Assembly (NCBI RefSeq): GCF_017114865.1
Contig: NZ_JADEYH010000001.1
Location: forward strand, 248,001 to 312,000
Length of the DNA stretch: 64,000 bases
Source of the DNA: Streptomyces verrucosisporus
GTDB taxonomy: Bacteria; Actinomycetota; Actinomycetes; Streptomycetales; Streptomycetaceae
Reading direction: 5' to 3'
Positions 18,195 through 29,497 of this stretch are shown one piece after another. Made by a program: the position numbers and the translations under genes. The notes under the pieces are model-generated. The model ran no database searches. It was not told the origin of the DNA and saw only the letters and a list, made by a program, of their open reading frames with translations. The first letter of the stretch is position 1, and each line of letters starts with the position of its first letter.

Positions 18195-20039
18195 TCAGAG
18201 ACCCAGCTCGCCCTCGAACTCGCCGGCCTCCAGACGGGCCTTGACGTCCGTCAGGTAGCGGGCGGCGTCCGCGCCGTCGACCAGCTGGTGGTCGTAGGAC
18301 AGGGTCAGGTAGACCATGTCCCGGACGGCGATGGTCTCGCCCAGCTCCGGGTGGTCCACCACGACCGGGCGGCGCACGGTGGCGCCGATGCCCAGCTCGG
18401 CCACCTGCGGGTAGTTCACGATGATCGTGTCGAACAGCGCACCGCGCGAGCCGGTGTTGCTGATCGTGAACGTGCCGCCGGACATGTCGTCCGGGCTGAG
18501 CTTGCCGGTGCGGACCCTGCCCGCCAGCTCCGCGGTCTTCTTGGCGATGCCGGCCAGGCTCAGGTCGCCCGCGCCCTTGATGACCGGGACCATCAGGCCC
18601 TTCTCCGAGTCCACCGCGATGCCGATGTTCTCGACGTCGTGGTAGGTCACGGTCCCGTCGCCGTTGATCTTGGCGTTGATCGACGGGTGGGCCTTCAGGG
18701 CCTCGGCGGCGGCCTTGACGAAGAACGGCATCGGGGAGAGCTTGACGCCCTCGCGGGCCAGGAAGTCCTCCTTGGCCCGGGCCCGCAGCCGCATGATCCG
18801 CGTGACGTCCACCTCGACCACGGTGGACAGCTGCGCCTGGTTGTGCAGCGCCTTCATCATGTTCTCGGCGATGACCTTGCGGATGCGGGTCATCGGCACC
18901 GTCCGGCCGCGCAGCGGCGACGGCTCGGCCTTGGCCGGGCCGCGGCCCGCCGGTGCGGCGGCCGGCGCCTGGGCGGCCTGCGCCCTGGCCGCCTCGGCCG
19001 CGGCCACGACGTCCTGCTTGCGGATACGGCCGCCGACGCCGGTGCCCTTGACGGTGGACAGGTCGACGCCGTTCTCGGCGGCGAGCTTGCGCACCAGCGG
19101 GGTCACATAGGCGCCCTCGCCGCCACCGGCCGGGGCCGCCGGTGCCGGGGCCTGCGCCGGGGCGGGAGCGGGAGCCTCGGCGGCGGGCGCCTGCTCGGCG
19201 GGCTCGGGCTGCGCCGGAGCCGGAGCGGGCTCGGGCCGGGCCTGGGGCTGCGCGGGGGAGGCCTGCGGCTCGGGCTTCGGCTCGGGCGCCGGGGCGGGAG
19301 CCTCGGCCTGCGGCTCGGGCTGTGCCTGCGGCTCGGGCTGTGCCGGGGCGGGGGCCTGGGCCGGAGCGGCACCGGCGGCGCCGATCACGGCCAGCTTCGC
19401 GCCGACCTCCGCCGTCTCGTCCTCGCCCACCACGATCTCCAGCAGGGTGCCGGAGGCGGGGGCCGGGATCTCGGTGTCGACCTTGTCGGTCGAGACCTCC
19501 AGCAGCGGCTCGTCGGTCTCGACCTCGTCGCCGACCGACTTCAGCCAGCGGGTGACGGTGCCCTCGGTGACGGACTCGCCGAGCGCCGGCAGTACCACAT
19601 CGGTGCCCTCCGCCGCACCGCCGGACGGGGCGGCCTGCTGCGGAGCCGGGGCCTGGGCGGGCTCGGGCTCCGCCTGCGGCTCGGGCCGGGCCTGGGGCTG
19701 CGCGGGGGCGGCCTGCGGCTCGGGAGCCGAGGCCTCGGCCTGGGCGGGCGCCTCGGCCTCGGCCGGGGCGCCGCTTCCTTCCCCTGCCTGCGGCGGGGAT
19801 GCCCCATCGTCGATCACGGCCAGCTCGGCGCCGACCTCGACCGTCTCGTCCTCGGCGACCTTGATGGAGGACAGGGTGCCGGAGGCGGGGGAGGGGATCT
19901 CGGTGTCGACCTTGTCGGTCGAGACCTCCAGCAGGGGTTCGTCGGCCTCGACGTGCTCACCCTCGGCCTTCAGCCAGCGGGTGACGGTGCCCTCGGTGAC
20001 GCTCTCGCCGAGCGCCGGCAGGGTTACGGAAACCGCCAT
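18195..20039 (-). CDS. sucB: Dihydrolipoamide acyltransferase E2 (two lipoyl domains)
   Basis: Core acyltransferase of 2-oxo acid dehydrogenase complexes, annotated SucB in Streptomyces but probably serving pyruvate dehydrogenase. Domains of the 614-residue protein: lipoyl domain 1 (residues 4-77, lipoyl-lysine K43), an Ala/Pro/Glu linker, lipoyl domain 2 (147-220, K186), a second Ala/Pro linker of about 90 residues, the peripheral-subunit-binding domain (312-346) and the catalytic domain ending in the active site SYDHQLVDG with H584 and D588. The two lipoyl domains share nearly identical DNA. Upstream lpdA is on the same strand with 59 bases between, so E3 and E2 are cotranscribed. Confidence 0.95.
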   Translation of the reverse strand: MAVSVTLPALGESVTEGTVTRWLKAEGEHVEADEPLLEVSTDKVDTEIPSPASGTLSSIKVAEDETVEVGAELAVIDDGASPPQAGEGSGAPAEAEAPAQAEASAPEPQAAPAQPQARPEPQAEPEPAQAPAPQQAAPSGGAAEGTDVVLPALGESVTEGTVTRWLKSVGDEVETDEPLLEVSTDKVDTEIPAPASGTLLEIVVGEDETAEVGAKLAVIGAAGAAPAQAPAPAQPEPQAQPEPQAEAPAPAPEPKPEPQASPAQPQARPEPAPAPAQPEPAEQAPAAEAPAPAPAQAPAPAAPAGGGEGAYVTPLVRKLAAENGVDLSTVKGTGVGGRIRKQDVVAAAEAARAQAAQAPAAAPAGRGPAKAEPSPLRGRTVPMTRIRKVIAENMMKALHNQAQLSTVVEVDVTRIMRLRARAKEDFLAREGVKLSPMPFFVKAAAEALKAHPSINAKINGDGTVTYHDVENIGIAVDSEKGLMVPVIKGAGDLSLAGIAKKTAELAGRVRTGKLSPDDMSGGTFTISNTGSRGALFDTIIVNYPQVAELGIGATVRRPVVVDHPELGETIAVRDMVYLTLSYDHQLVDGADAARYLTDVKARLEAGEFEGELGL

Positions 20040-20098
20040 GGTTTCGGTTGCTCCTAACGAAAAGTGCGAATGGCGTGGTGCTCTCGCGCCCGGGAGGA

Positions 20099-21487
20099 TC
20101 AGTCGTGGGAGTGCAGCGGCTTGCCGGCCAGGGCCAGGTGGGCCTCGCCGAGGGCCTCGTTCTGCGTCGGGTGCGCGTGGACGAGCTGCGCGACCTCGGC
20201 GGGCAGAGCCTCCCAGTTGTAGATGAGCTGGGCCTCGCCGACCTGCTCGCCCATCCGGTCACCGACCATGTGGACACCGACCACGGCACCGTCGCGGACC
20301 TGGACGAGCTTGATCTCGCCCTGGGTCTTGAGGATCTTGCTCTTGCCGTTGCCGCCGAGGTTGTACTTCAGCGTCACGACCTTGTCCGCGCCGTGGATCT
20401 CCTTGGCCCTGGCCTCGGTCAGACCGACGGAGGCGACCTCCGGGTGGCTGTAGGTCACCCGCGGCACGCCGTCGTAGTCGATCGGCACGACGTCCATGCC
20501 GGCCAGCCGCTCGGCCACCAGGATGCCCTCGGCGAAGCCGACGTGGGCGAGCTGGAGGGTCGGGATGAGGTCGCCGACGGCCGAGACGGTGGGCACGTTG
20601 GTGCGGCAGTACTCGTCCACCAGGACGTAACCGCGGTCCATGTTCACCCCGGCCTCCTCGTAGCCCAGCCCCTGCGAGACCGGACCGCGGCCGATGGCGA
20701 CGAGCAGCAGCTCGGCCTCGTACTCCTTGCCGTTGGCCAGGGAGACCTTCACACCGTTGTCGGTGTACTCCGCCTTCTCGAAGAAGGAGCCGAGCGAGAA
20801 CTTGATGCCGCGCTTGCGGAAGGCGCGCTCCAGCAGCTTGGAGCTGTTCTCGTCCTCGGCCGGCACCAGGTGGGGCAGGCCCTCGACGATGGTGACGTCG
20901 GTGCCGAAGGACTTCCACGCGGAGGCGAACTCGCAGCCGATGACGCCGCCGCCCAGGATGACGACGGACTGCGGCACGCGGTCCAGCTTCAGCGCGTGGT
21001 CGGAGTTGATGATCCGGTTGCCGTCGATCTCCAGACCCGGGATCGACTTGGGCACCGAGCCGGTGGCCAGCAGGACGTGCCGGCCTTCGTAGCGCTGCCC
21101 GTTCACGTCCACCGAGGTCGGGGAGGAGAGGCGGCCCTCGCCCTCCACGTAGGTGATCTTGCGGGAGGCGATCAGCCCCTGCAGGCCCTTGTACAGACCC
21201 GAGATCACACCGTCCTTGTACTTGTGGACGGCCGGCATGTCGATGCCCTCGAAGGTGGCCTTGACGCCGAAGCCGGCGCTCTCGCGCGCGGAGTCGGCCA
21301 CCTCGCCGGCGTGCAGCAGGGCCTTCGTCGGGATGCAGCCGTAGTGCAGACAGGTGCCGCCGACCTTGTCCTTCTCGATCAGGGCGACGTCCAGACCCAG
21401 CTGCGAAGCCCGCAGGGCAGCGGCATAACCGCCGCTACCGCCTCCGAGGATCACTAGGTCGAAAACGGTGCTGGCGTCGTTCGCCAC
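20099..21487 (-). CDS. lpdA: Dihydrolipoyl dehydrogenase (E3)
   Basis: Reoxidises dihydrolipoyl groups of E2 and GcvH with NAD. The 462-residue protein has the FAD-binding [10 protein letters not shown] (14-24), the redox disulfide C46-C51 in [13 protein letters not shown], a central NAD-binding [10 protein letters not shown], and the C-terminal [11 protein letters not shown] with the active-site His-Glu pair. The GTG start at 21485-21487 has GGAGG seven bases upstream and gives the usual Streptomyces N-terminus [10 protein letters not shown]; the frame extends further upstream without meaning. First gene of the lpdA-sucB operon. Confidence 0.97.
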   Translation of the reverse strand: MANDASTVFDLVILGGGSGGYAAALRASQLGLDVALIEKDKVGGTCLHYGCIPTKALLHAGEVADSARESAGFGVKATFEGIDMPAVHKYKDGVISGLYKGLQGLIASRKITYVEGEGRLSSPTSVDVNGQRYEGRHVLLATGSVPKSIPGLEIDGNRIINSDHALKLDRVPQSVVILGGGVIGCEFASAWKSFGTDVTIVEGLPHLVPAEDENSSKLLERAFRKRGIKFSLGSFFEKAEYTDNGVKVSLANGKEYEAELLLVAIGRGPVSQGLGYEEAGVNMDRGYVLVDEYCRTNVPTVSAVGDLIPTLQLAHVGFAEGILVAERLAGMDVVPIDYDGVPRVTYSHPEVASVGLTEARAKEIHGADKVVTLKYNLGGNGKSKILKTQGEIKLVQVRDGAVVGVHMVGDRMGEQVGEAQLIYNWEALPAEVAQLVHAHPTQNEALGEAHLALAGKPLHSHD

Positions 21488-21851
21488 GTCACGTCCTCCA
21501 TGCATGGGTACGCCGGAGCCGGTCCGTCGGAGACCGGGCGGCTGTATGTTCGGCCGCTTCTTGCTCGGCCCTGTGGGTTGAGCGGGCCCTGTCCTGCCGA
21601 GACAACATCTTTGCACTTGTCGGCGGACAGTGGGACGCCGGGCCGGTGTCCCAGCCCCTCATACCCAGATGAACAGGAGGATTGCGAGCGGGTACGCGTG
21701 TCTACCGGACAGTAGGCCGACCGGGATCGCTCACAGCGAACGCGCCGCGGCCGCTACAGGCCGCAACAGGCCGTGACGCGCGCCGGGGCCCGGAGGCGGA
21801 GAGCCTCCGGGCCCCGGCGGTGCGGCCCTCACCGGGGCCGTCGGGCGACCG
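21488..21851. other. Intergenic region between pepA and lpdA
   Basis: This 364-base gap holds the pepA terminator at 21781-21819 and presumably the lpdA promoter. Three CAGGCCG-like units occur at about 21745-21772. I found no convincing promoter hexamer pair and no small gene. Confidence 0.5.
21781..21819 (-). terminator. Hairpin after pepA
   Basis: Perfect 17-base arms (21781-21797 and 21803-21819) with a five-base loop, 33 bases beyond the pepA stop. Confidence 0.85.
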
Positions 21852-23423
<1,572 letters not shown>

Positions 23424-23509
23424 AGTGGTGGGAATCCCTCTTCCGATGGGCAAGCCGAGTGGATGTGCACGGCTTCGGGCACGGGCCGAGCCTACGTCGC
23501 GGTCCGAAG

Positions 23510-23570
23510 CGCCCCGCCGTCGGCTCCGGGCGGTGGTTTCCGCTCACCGCTCGGAACCGGTGGCGGGGCG
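23510..23570 (-). terminator. Large imperfect hairpin between cobS and pepA
   Basis: Outer nine-base arms (23510-23518 and 23562-23570) and inner 15-base arms with two mismatches form a long stem. It probably ends cobUTS transcription, though a role in the pepA leader is possible. Confidence 0.5.
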
Positions 23571-23612
23571 TGACGGAAGCACGAACCGTCCCGCGGAATT
23601 CTCCGAGGGGGG

Positions 23613-24467
23613 TCAACCCAGCGCAAGCACCACCAGGCAGGCGGTCAGCGCGGTTTCGCCCACCGCGCCGAAGACGTCGCCGGTCACCCCGCCCAGTCTG
23701 CGGCGACAGCGGGACAGCAGCAGATGCGCCGCGCCCAGCGCCACCACGACCGCCGCGGCACACCGCACGGCCCCGTACGGTCCCCACGGCGCCCCCGCGC
23801 CGGCCGCCGCCGAGACCACCGCCGCGCAGGTCAGGGCGGCGGCCCGCGGAGGCACCACCCCGGCGACCGCCGCGCCCAGCCCGCCGGGGCGGGCCGCGGG
23901 GACGCCCTCACGGGCGGCGAGCGTCAGCGCGGCGCGCGCGGTCACCGCGGAGACGGTCACCGCGGCCGCGCCCCAGGCCCAGCCGGCGGCGTACGCCCCG
24001 GCCACCGCCGCGACCTGGGCGAGCAGCACCAGCAGCAGGGTGACCACTCCGAACGGGCCGATGTCGGAGCGCTTCATCACCTCCAGCGCGCCCTCGGCCC
24101 GGCGGCCGCTGCCCAGGCCGTCGGCGACGTCCGCGAGCCCGTCCAGGTGCAGGCCGCGCGTCAGCACGGCGGGCACCGCGACGGTGGCGACCGCCGCGAG
24201 CAGCGGTGAGGCGCCCAGCAGCAGCGCGACGCCCCCGGCGGCGGCCGCGCACAGCCCGGCCACCAGGCCCACCAGCGGGGCGCACACCATGCCCGTGCGG
24301 GCCGCGGGCCGGTCCCAGCGGGCACCGGAGACCGGCAGCACGGTGAGCGTGCCGAAGGCGAAGCGCACCCCGTCCCGCACGCCGGCGGGCGGCGGGGCCG
24401 GGTGCGGCGGGGCGGGCGGCGGATGCCGCGGTGGCGGGTCCTGCGGCGGCTGCGGGACGGTGTCCAC
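23613..24467 (-). CDS. cobS: Adenosylcobinamide-GDP ribazoletransferase
   Basis: Joins adenosylcobinamide-GDP to alpha-ribazole, the final step of cobalamin assembly, at the membrane. The 284-residue protein has the CobS motif RGLHLDGLADVADGLGSG (about residues 105-122) and several hydrophobic helices on either side. Residues 2-28 are an unusual run of Pro, His and Gln. The GTG at 24465-24467 has AGGAG close upstream. Last gene of the cobU-cobT-cobS group; 73 bases separate it from cobT. Confidence 0.93.
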   Translation of the reverse strand: MDTVPQPPQDPPPRHPPPAPPHPAPPPAGVRDGVRFAFGTLTVLPVSGARWDRPAARTGMVCAPLVGLVAGLCAAAAGGVALLLGASPLLAAVATVAVPAVLTRGLHLDGLADVADGLGSGRRAEGALEVMKRSDIGPFGVVTLLLVLLAQVAAVAGAYAAGWAWGAAAVTVSAVTARAALTLAAREGVPAARPGGLGAAVAGVVPPRAAALTCAAVVSAAAGAGAPWGPYGAVRCAAAVVVALGAAHLLLSRCRRRLGGVTGDVFGAVGETALTACLVVLALG

Positions 24468-24540
24468 GGGCTCTCCTGCGTTCTGCCTGCGAGAGGACGG
24501 CCGGGCTCGGCCGGCGGACCGGCTCGGATGGTGGACCGGT

Positions 24541-25674
24541 TCAGGTGGCGTCGAGCGTCCGCACGGCGCCGGCCCGGTCCGCGGCCGGCTCCGTCGGCGC
24601 GGCGCCCTCCTGTCCCTGAAGCCCCTGGCGCACCGGCAGCTCCGCCGCCAGCGCGGCCGCGGCCCGGACCAGGGGGAGGGCGAGCAGCGCGCCGGTGCCC
24701 TCGCCCGCGGTGACGCCATGGTCCAGCAGCGGGTCGAGTGCCATCCGGTCCAGCGCCTTGGCCTGCGCGGGCTCCCCGCTCGCCGAACCGGCCAGCCACC
24801 AGTCCGGCGCCCGGAACGCCACGCGCTGGGCGACCAGCGCGCACGCGGCGCCGACCACGCCGTCGAGGACCACGGGGGTGCGGCGCACGGCCGACTGGAG
24901 CAGGAAGCCGGTGATCGCGGTCAGGTCCGCCCCGCCGACGGTCGCCAGCAGCCTCAGCTGGTCCCCCAGGACGGGCCGGGCGCGGCGCAGCCCGTCGCGG
25001 ATCGCCGCGCACTTGCGCATCCAGGCCAGGTCGTCGATGCGCCCGCCGCCGCGGCCGGTGACCACGGAGGCGTCGGTGCCGCACAGGGCGGCGACCAGCA
25101 CACCGGCCGCCGTGGTGCCGCCGACGGAGATGTCGCCCAGGACCACCAGATCGGTCCCGGCGTCGGCCTCCTCGTCGGCGACGGCCATCCCGGCCCGGAA
25201 GGCGCGCTCGGCCTCCTCGGCGGTCAGGGCGTCCTCGGTGTCCAGACGTCCGCCGGAGCGCCGCACCCGATGGCGGGTGACCTCCGCGGGCAGCTCGCCC
25301 GGGTCGCAGTCCAGCGACATGTCGACGATCCGCAGCGGCACGTCGAGACGGCGCGCCAGCACCGCCGCCGGACTCGTGCCGTCCAGGGCGGCGCGCACCA
25401 GGGCGTGCGCGCCCCCGGCGGGCCGGGCGGAGACGCCCAGCCGGGCCACCCCGTGGTCCCCGGCGAACAGCACGGCCTTCGGCCGCGAGACGGGCTCCAC
25501 GGGGACGCGGCCCTGCGCCGCCGCCAGCCACTCGCCCAGTTCGTCCAGCCGCCCCAGTGCCCCGGCCGGCAGGCCGGTCCGGGCGCGCCGCTCCTCGGCG
25601 TCCCGGCGGACGCCGCTGTCGGGACGCTCGATGAGGTCGCCGAAGTCGTCGAGATTCAGGCTGCCGTCGCTCAT
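24541..25674 (-). CDS. cobT: Nicotinate-nucleotide-dimethylbenzimidazole phosphoribosyltransferase
   Basis: Makes alpha-ribazole phosphate from nicotinate mononucleotide and a benzimidazole. The 377-residue protein shows VLFAGDHGVA, VLGDISVGGTTAA in place of the E. coli GEMGIGNTT, TGRGGGRIDD, and the catalytic-glutamate segment GVTAGEGTGALLALPLV near residue 318. A C-terminal tail of about 35 residues is low-complexity. The ATG has no ribosome binding site; TAGTGT (25682-25687, minus strand) lies seven bases upstream, so cobT may also have its own leaderless transcript inside the cluster. Confidence 0.95.
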   Translation of the reverse strand: MSDGSLNLDDFGDLIERPDSGVRRDAEERRARTGLPAGALGRLDELGEWLAAAQGRVPVEPVSRPKAVLFAGDHGVARLGVSARPAGGAHALVRAALDGTSPAAVLARRLDVPLRIVDMSLDCDPGELPAEVTRHRVRRSGGRLDTEDALTAEEAERAFRAGMAVADEEADAGTDLVVLGDISVGGTTAAGVLVAALCGTDASVVTGRGGGRIDDLAWMRKCAAIRDGLRRARPVLGDQLRLLATVGGADLTAITGFLLQSAVRRTPVVLDGVVGAACALVAQRVAFRAPDWWLAGSASGEPAQAKALDRMALDPLLDHGVTAGEGTGALLALPLVRAAAALAAELPVRQGLQGQEGAAPTEPAADRAGAVRTLDAT

Positions 25675-25681
25675 GGGAGCG

Positions 25682-25687
25682 ACACTA
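25682..25687 (-). promoter_or_regulatory. -10 hexamer of cobT (leaderless)
   Basis: TAGTGT on the minus strand ends seven bases before the cobT ATG, which lacks a Shine-Dalgarno sequence. Confidence 0.45.
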
Positions 25688-25716
25688 CCGTTCCCCTTAC
25701 GGCCCCCGGCCGGCGC

Positions 25717-26940
25717 TCAGCCGCGCAGCGGCAGGGCGGTGCCCGCCGTGACCAGCAGGACGTGTTCGCACTCGGCCGCCACCGCCGCGTTCAGCCGGCC
25801 CAGCTCGTCGCGGAAGCGGCGGCCGGCGGCGGTGGCGGGCACCACGCCCGAGCCGACCTCGTTGCTGACCGCCACCACCGTGCGGGAGGCGGCCCGGAAG
25901 GCCGCGACCAGGGCGCCGGTCCGCCCGGCCAGCGCGCGGGGGGCCTCGCCGCTTCTCCAGCGGTCCTCGTCCCATGCGCCGGCGCGGTCCATCGCGTCGG
26001 TCAGCCACAGGGCCAGGCAGTCGACCAGCACCGGCGGGGCGTCCTCCGCGGTGAGCAGCGGCACCAGGTCGCAGGTCTCGGCCGTGCGCCAGGAGGACGG
26101 GCGGCGCTCCCGGTGGGCGGCCACCCGGGCCGCCCACTCCCGGTCGCCGTCCCGGGTGCCGCCCGTGGCGACGTACAGCACGTCCGGGAAGGCCGCCAGC
26201 CGCCGCTCGGCCTCGGCGGACTTGCCCGAGCGCGCGCCGCCCAGGACCAGCGTGCGCCGCGGCAGATCGGGGACCGCCCGGTAGTCGCCGACCACCACCG
26301 TGGCGCCGTCCGGCTCGGTACGGGCCCCCGCGGCGGCCAGCCGCCGGTGCAGTTCGGGGCCGGGCGGCACATCGTGGTCGATGTGGACGGCCAGCACGTC
26401 AGTGGTCGGGCCCACGGCCCCGGCCGCCCGCAGCCGGGCGAGCGCGTCGGGACGGCCCAGGACGTCCATCAGCACCAGGGCGTACGGGGCACGGGAGCCG
26501 TCGGACGGCGGGTCCGCGAGGCCGGCCCCCGGCGGCAGGTACAGCAGGTGCTCACCGTCGGGTCCGCCGATCTCGTACCCGGTGCCCGGCCCGTCCGGCG
26601 CCACGGCCCGCACCCGGTGGCCGCTGATCAGCGTCAGCCTCCGCCCATCGGGCACCCGCACCGGCGCGGGCAGCCCGGCCGGAACCTCCGGGGCCGGCCC
26701 TTCGCGGGGGCCTTCGGGGGAGTGGGACAGCAGCACCTGCCGTACACCGTGCAGCGAACTGCCCGCGCGGGCGGCCGCCAGAACGGGGCCGGGGGTCAGG
26801 TCGAGCAGCAGGACGCCGTCCACGAGCAGCGCGGTCGCCGCCCGCGCCCGGTCACGTGCGGCGGTGGCGCAGGCCGCGCAGGGGCAGCCGGGCCTGGGGA
26901 GGCCGGCGGGGGCGCCGGTGCCGAGCAGAGTCAGTTCCAC
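25717..26940 (-). CDS. cobU: MBL-like domain fused to adenosylcobinamide kinase/guanylyltransferase
   Basis: Activates adenosylcobinamide as its GDP form. Of 407 residues, about the last 180 are CobU: Walker A GGARSGKSAEAE, the nucleotidyl-acceptor histidine region HRERRP and the VVAVSNEVGSGVVP motif. The first 200 or so resemble a metallo-beta-lactamase fold (ELTLLGTGAPAG start, CPCAAC, LVDGVLLLDLTPG), but the metal-binding HxHxDH is reduced to LLSHSPEGP, so it is probably not a hydrolase. The fusion is widespread in Streptomyces. The GTG at 26938-26940 fits the domain start. First gene of cobUTS. Confidence 0.9.
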   Translation of the reverse strand: MELTLLGTGAPAGLPRPGCPCAACATAARDRARAATALLVDGVLLLDLTPGPVLAAARAGSSLHGVRQVLLSHSPEGPREGPAPEVPAGLPAPVRVPDGRRLTLISGHRVRAVAPDGPGTGYEIGGPDGEHLLYLPPGAGLADPPSDGSRAPYALVLMDVLGRPDALARLRAAGAVGPTTDVLAVHIDHDVPPGPELHRRLAAAGARTEPDGATVVVGDYRAVPDLPRRTLVLGGARSGKSAEAERRLAAFPDVLYVATGGTRDGDREWAARVAAHRERRPSSWRTAETCDLVPLLTAEDAPPVLVDCLALWLTDAMDRAGAWDEDRWRSGEAPRALAGRTGALVAAFRAASRTVVAVSNEVGSGVVPATAAGRRFRDELGRLNAAVAAECEHVLLVTAGTALPLRG

Positions 26941-27127
26941 GGCACGATCGTCTCGCGCCCGCCGGGCCGCCGCGCGAGGGGGCGGGGCCGGTCCGCTCGG
27001 ATCGGCAGGGCAGGGCCTAATCTGCGGACAGCGGGACAGGATCTGTGGACGTACGGCGGCAGCCGGCGCGGTACGGCACGGGGACGGGCCGCGGACAGGG
27101 TACGGACAAGGAACAGGGGAGGCGCAC

Positions 27128-27340
27128 ATGGCGTGGACGTGGCGGTTCGAGAAGGCCGACGGCACGGAGACGGAGCCGGCCGTCCGGCCGGAGGAGTTCT
27201 CCACCCAGGGGGACGCGGAGAGCTGGATCGGCGAGACCTGGAGGGAACTGCTGGAGGGCGGTGTCGAGCAGGTGAGACTGCTGGAGGACGGCACCGAGAT
27301 CTACGGGCCCATGAGCCTGAGCGCGGCCGAGGAGGCCTGA
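27128..27340 (+). CDS. Conserved hypothetical protein, 70 aa
   Basis: A small acidic cytoplasmic protein (MAWTWRFEKADGTETEPA start) ending GPMSLSAAEEA, with alternating strand/helix pattern and no cysteine or membrane helix. It has an excellent AGGGGAGG ribosome binding site seven bases before the ATG, and codon usage typical of the organism. I do not recognise a named domain. It is divergent from cobU and convergent with the HtrA-type gene. Confidence 0.8.
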   Translation: MAWTWRFEKADGTETEPAVRPEEFSTQGDAESWIGETWRELLEGGVEQVRLLEDGTEIYGPMSLSAAEEA

Positions 27341-27345
27341 GGGTT

Positions 27346-27403
27346 TGGGCCCGCGGAGCCCGGTGGAGGCCGGGCCCCGCGCGCCGGGCCCCGCGGCCCC
27401 GGG
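27346..27403. terminator. GC-rich imperfect hairpin
   Basis: A 16-17 base inverted repeat with a mismatch, in an almost pure G/C stretch between convergent genes. Confidence 0.45.
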
Positions 27404-27445
27404 CTCCGGGGCCCGCCGGTCCCTGAGCCCGGGGCCGCCCCGCCG

Positions 27446-28513
27446 TCAGCGCTCGCCCAGGATGACCGTGACGGTCCGCTCCCCGCCGTCGCGCCGGTAG
27501 GTGATCCTCACCTCGTCGCCCGGCTCACGGGAGGCCAGCGCCTCCGCCAGCGCGGTGGTGTCGGGGATCTCCTCGCCGCCGAGCCCGACGATCACATCGC
27601 CCGCCCGGAGGCCGGCCTCGTCCGCCGCGCCGCCCTCCTCGGTCTCCACGATCGCGACCCCGGCGGGCCGGTAGTCCTCGCCCAGGACGGTGCGCACCGT
27701 CGCCTCGATCGCGGCCTCGTCGGAGTCGACCACCTCGCCGTGCTCGATCATCTGGTCGGCCAGGTGCCGGACGGTGTCGGAGGGGATGGCGAAACCCAGG
27801 CCCGGCGCCGTGCCGCCGTCCCCGCCGGGGGAGCGGGCGGCCAGGGTGGGCACGCCGATGACGCGGCCGGAGAGGTCGACCAGCGCACCGCCGCTGTTGC
27901 CCGGATTGATCGGGGCCGAGGTCTGGATCAGGTTGCCGATGGTGGCCTCGGCGCTGCCCTCGCTGATGGCGCGGCCGGTGGCCGAGATGATCCCCTCGGT
28001 GACGCTGGAGGACAGCCCCAGCGGGTTGCCCATGGCCAGGACGATCTGGCCGACGTCCACCTCGCCCGAGTCCCCGAAGGTCGCCGGGCGCAGGCCGCCG
28101 GGCGGGTCGGTGAGCTTCACCACCGCCAGGTCCTCCTCCGGATAGCTGGCGACCAGCTCCGCGTCCAGTTCGTCCCGCCCGGTGGCCATGGTGATCCGGA
28201 ACCGCTCGGCGTCCCCCACCACATGGGCGTTGGTGACGATGTGGCCCTCGCCGTCGTAGACCACGCCCGAGCCCAGCCCCTCCCCGGTGGTGACCTGGAC
28301 GACGGACGGCAGGACCTGGTCGACCACCTTCTGGAAGGACTCCTGCAGGTCGCCGGCCGTGGCCGGAACGGGGACGGTGGCGCTGGGGGAGGGCGAGGCG
28401 CCGGCGTCGCCGGGGGAGTCCGAGCCGGTGCAGCCGGCGAGCAGCACGGCGGCCGCGCACAGGGCGGCGGCGCCCTGTGCGCGGCGCCCGCCGCGCGATG
28501 GGGAACGGGTCAT
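27446..28513 (-). CDS. HtrA/DegP-type serine protease lipoprotein (S1C, one PDZ)
   Basis: Extracytoplasmic quality-control protease. The 355-residue protein has a twin-arginine-like basic start and a lipobox VLLAGC with C28 as the lipidated residue, a Ser/Pro-rich spacer to about residue 50, a trypsin-like domain with the full triad H97 (TNAHVVG), D128 (EEDLAVVKL) and S207 (NPGNSGGA), and one C-terminal PDZ domain from about residue 265. Most actinobacterial HtrA proteins are instead anchored by a membrane helix, so the lipid anchor is a variation. The ATG at 28511-28513 has AGGGGG upstream. Confidence 0.9.
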   Translation of the reverse strand: MTRSPSRGGRRAQGAAALCAAAVLLAGCTGSDSPGDAGASPSPSATVPVPATAGDLQESFQKVVDQVLPSVVQVTTGEGLGSGVVYDGEGHIVTNAHVVGDAERFRITMATGRDELDAELVASYPEEDLAVVKLTDPPGGLRPATFGDSGEVDVGQIVLAMGNPLGLSSSVTEGIISATGRAISEGSAEATIGNLIQTSAPINPGNSGGALVDLSGRVIGVPTLAARSPGGDGGTAPGLGFAIPSDTVRHLADQMIEHGEVVDSDEAAIEATVRTVLGEDYRPAGVAIVETEEGGAADEAGLRAGDVIVGLGGEEIPDTTALAEALASREPGDEVRITYRRDGGERTVTVILGER

Positions 28514-28667
28514 GGGAACAGGTGCCCCCTTACCGGTCTTCCGCGGGTCTTCCACAGGTCCGCGCGGCCGGAGCGACCGGACCGCGGAGTGTCCGGGTCC
28601 CCACGGGGGAGCGGCCGGAAACGCGGTGCGTGCGGGGACCGTCCGCCGCGCGCCGGGACCGGGACGC

Positions 28668-29435
28668 TCAGCCGCGTGCGGCGCACAGGTGCAGCAGTGC
28701 CGCCACCGCGCGGTACGGATCGGTGCGCCCGGCCCGCTCCTCGGCGGCCAGCAGCCGCTCACCGTCCTCACCGCCGGGCAGGGGGCAGTCCTCACCGGTG
28801 AAGACCCGCACCCCGTACCACCGGTGCACCGGGGTGCTCATACCGGCCAGGGTGGCGGTCAGCGCCTCGCGGCGCAGGGCGCGCTCGGCCGGGCCGGGCG
28901 GGGCGAGGCGGGCCAGGGCGCCGGCCCAGTCACCGGCCAGCCCCGGCCGCATGGCCGCCGCCTCGGTGTTGGGCACCAGCAGCGACAGCAGCCCGCCGGG
29001 GGCCAGCACCCGGCCCAGCCCGGCCAGCAGCGGACCCGCCCCGTCGCCGGGGGCCAGTACCCCGTGGCAGAGCACCACGTCGAAGGAGCCGGGCAGGAAG
29101 TGCGCGCCGGTGCTGCGGCTGTCGCCCGGGACGACGCGCATCCGCTCCCGTATGCCCGCCGGCTCCCCCTCGAGGCCCCGGCGTACGGCGTCCGCGAGGG
29201 CGGGGTCGGACTCCAGGCCGGTCACCTCGTGCCCGGCGCGGGCCAGGGCCAGCGCCTGCAGCCCGTGGCGCAGTGCCACGTCCAGGACGCGCAGCCGCCG
29301 CCCCACGGGGAAGCGCGAGGTGATCTGCTCCTCCAGCTGCCGGGCGACCAGCGCCTGCCCCACGGCGTCGTCGTGGGGCAGGGCGTCGCGCGGTGCGTCC
29401 GCGTGGTCCTCGTCGTGTCGTACGGCTGTGTCCAT
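28668..29435 (-). CDS. Class I SAM-dependent methyltransferase
   Basis: A 255-residue protein with a Rossmann-like methyltransferase core: motif I is LRVLDVALRHGLQALALA (a GxGxG lacking its glycines), then VTGLESD for the ribose-binding acid, VVPGDSRS, and FDVVLCHGVLA for motif IV. C-terminal residues are those of small-molecule methyltransferases (PVHRWYGVRVFTGED). Substrate unknown. The ATG at 29433-29435 has a weak ribosome binding site. It lies 62 bases downstream of the DUF3043 gene. Confidence 0.8.
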   Translation of the reverse strand: MDTAVRHDEDHADAPRDALPHDDAVGQALVARQLEEQITSRFPVGRRLRVLDVALRHGLQALALARAGHEVTGLESDPALADAVRRGLEGEPAGIRERMRVVPGDSRSTGAHFLPGSFDVVLCHGVLAPGDGAGPLLAGLGRVLAPGGLLSLLVPNTEAAAMRPGLAGDWAGALARLAPPGPAERALRREALTATLAGMSTPVHRWYGVRVFTGEDCPLPGGEDGERLLAAEERAGRTDPYRAVAALLHLCAARG

Positions 29436-29497
29436 CGATGGGTCCGCCGTTGGTCCGTCGCTGCTCGGCCGGGATAAGTGATCCACTTCGCGCCCCG

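Noticed and set aside
19142..19555. Open frame in the Pro/Ala linker region of E2 on the plus strand
   Set aside because: Reverse complement of the repetitive linker; no independent evidence.
23424..23453. Upstream ATG start for pepA
   Set aside because: The GTG at 23423 fits relatives and has a GAGGG; the earlier start remains possible but less likely.
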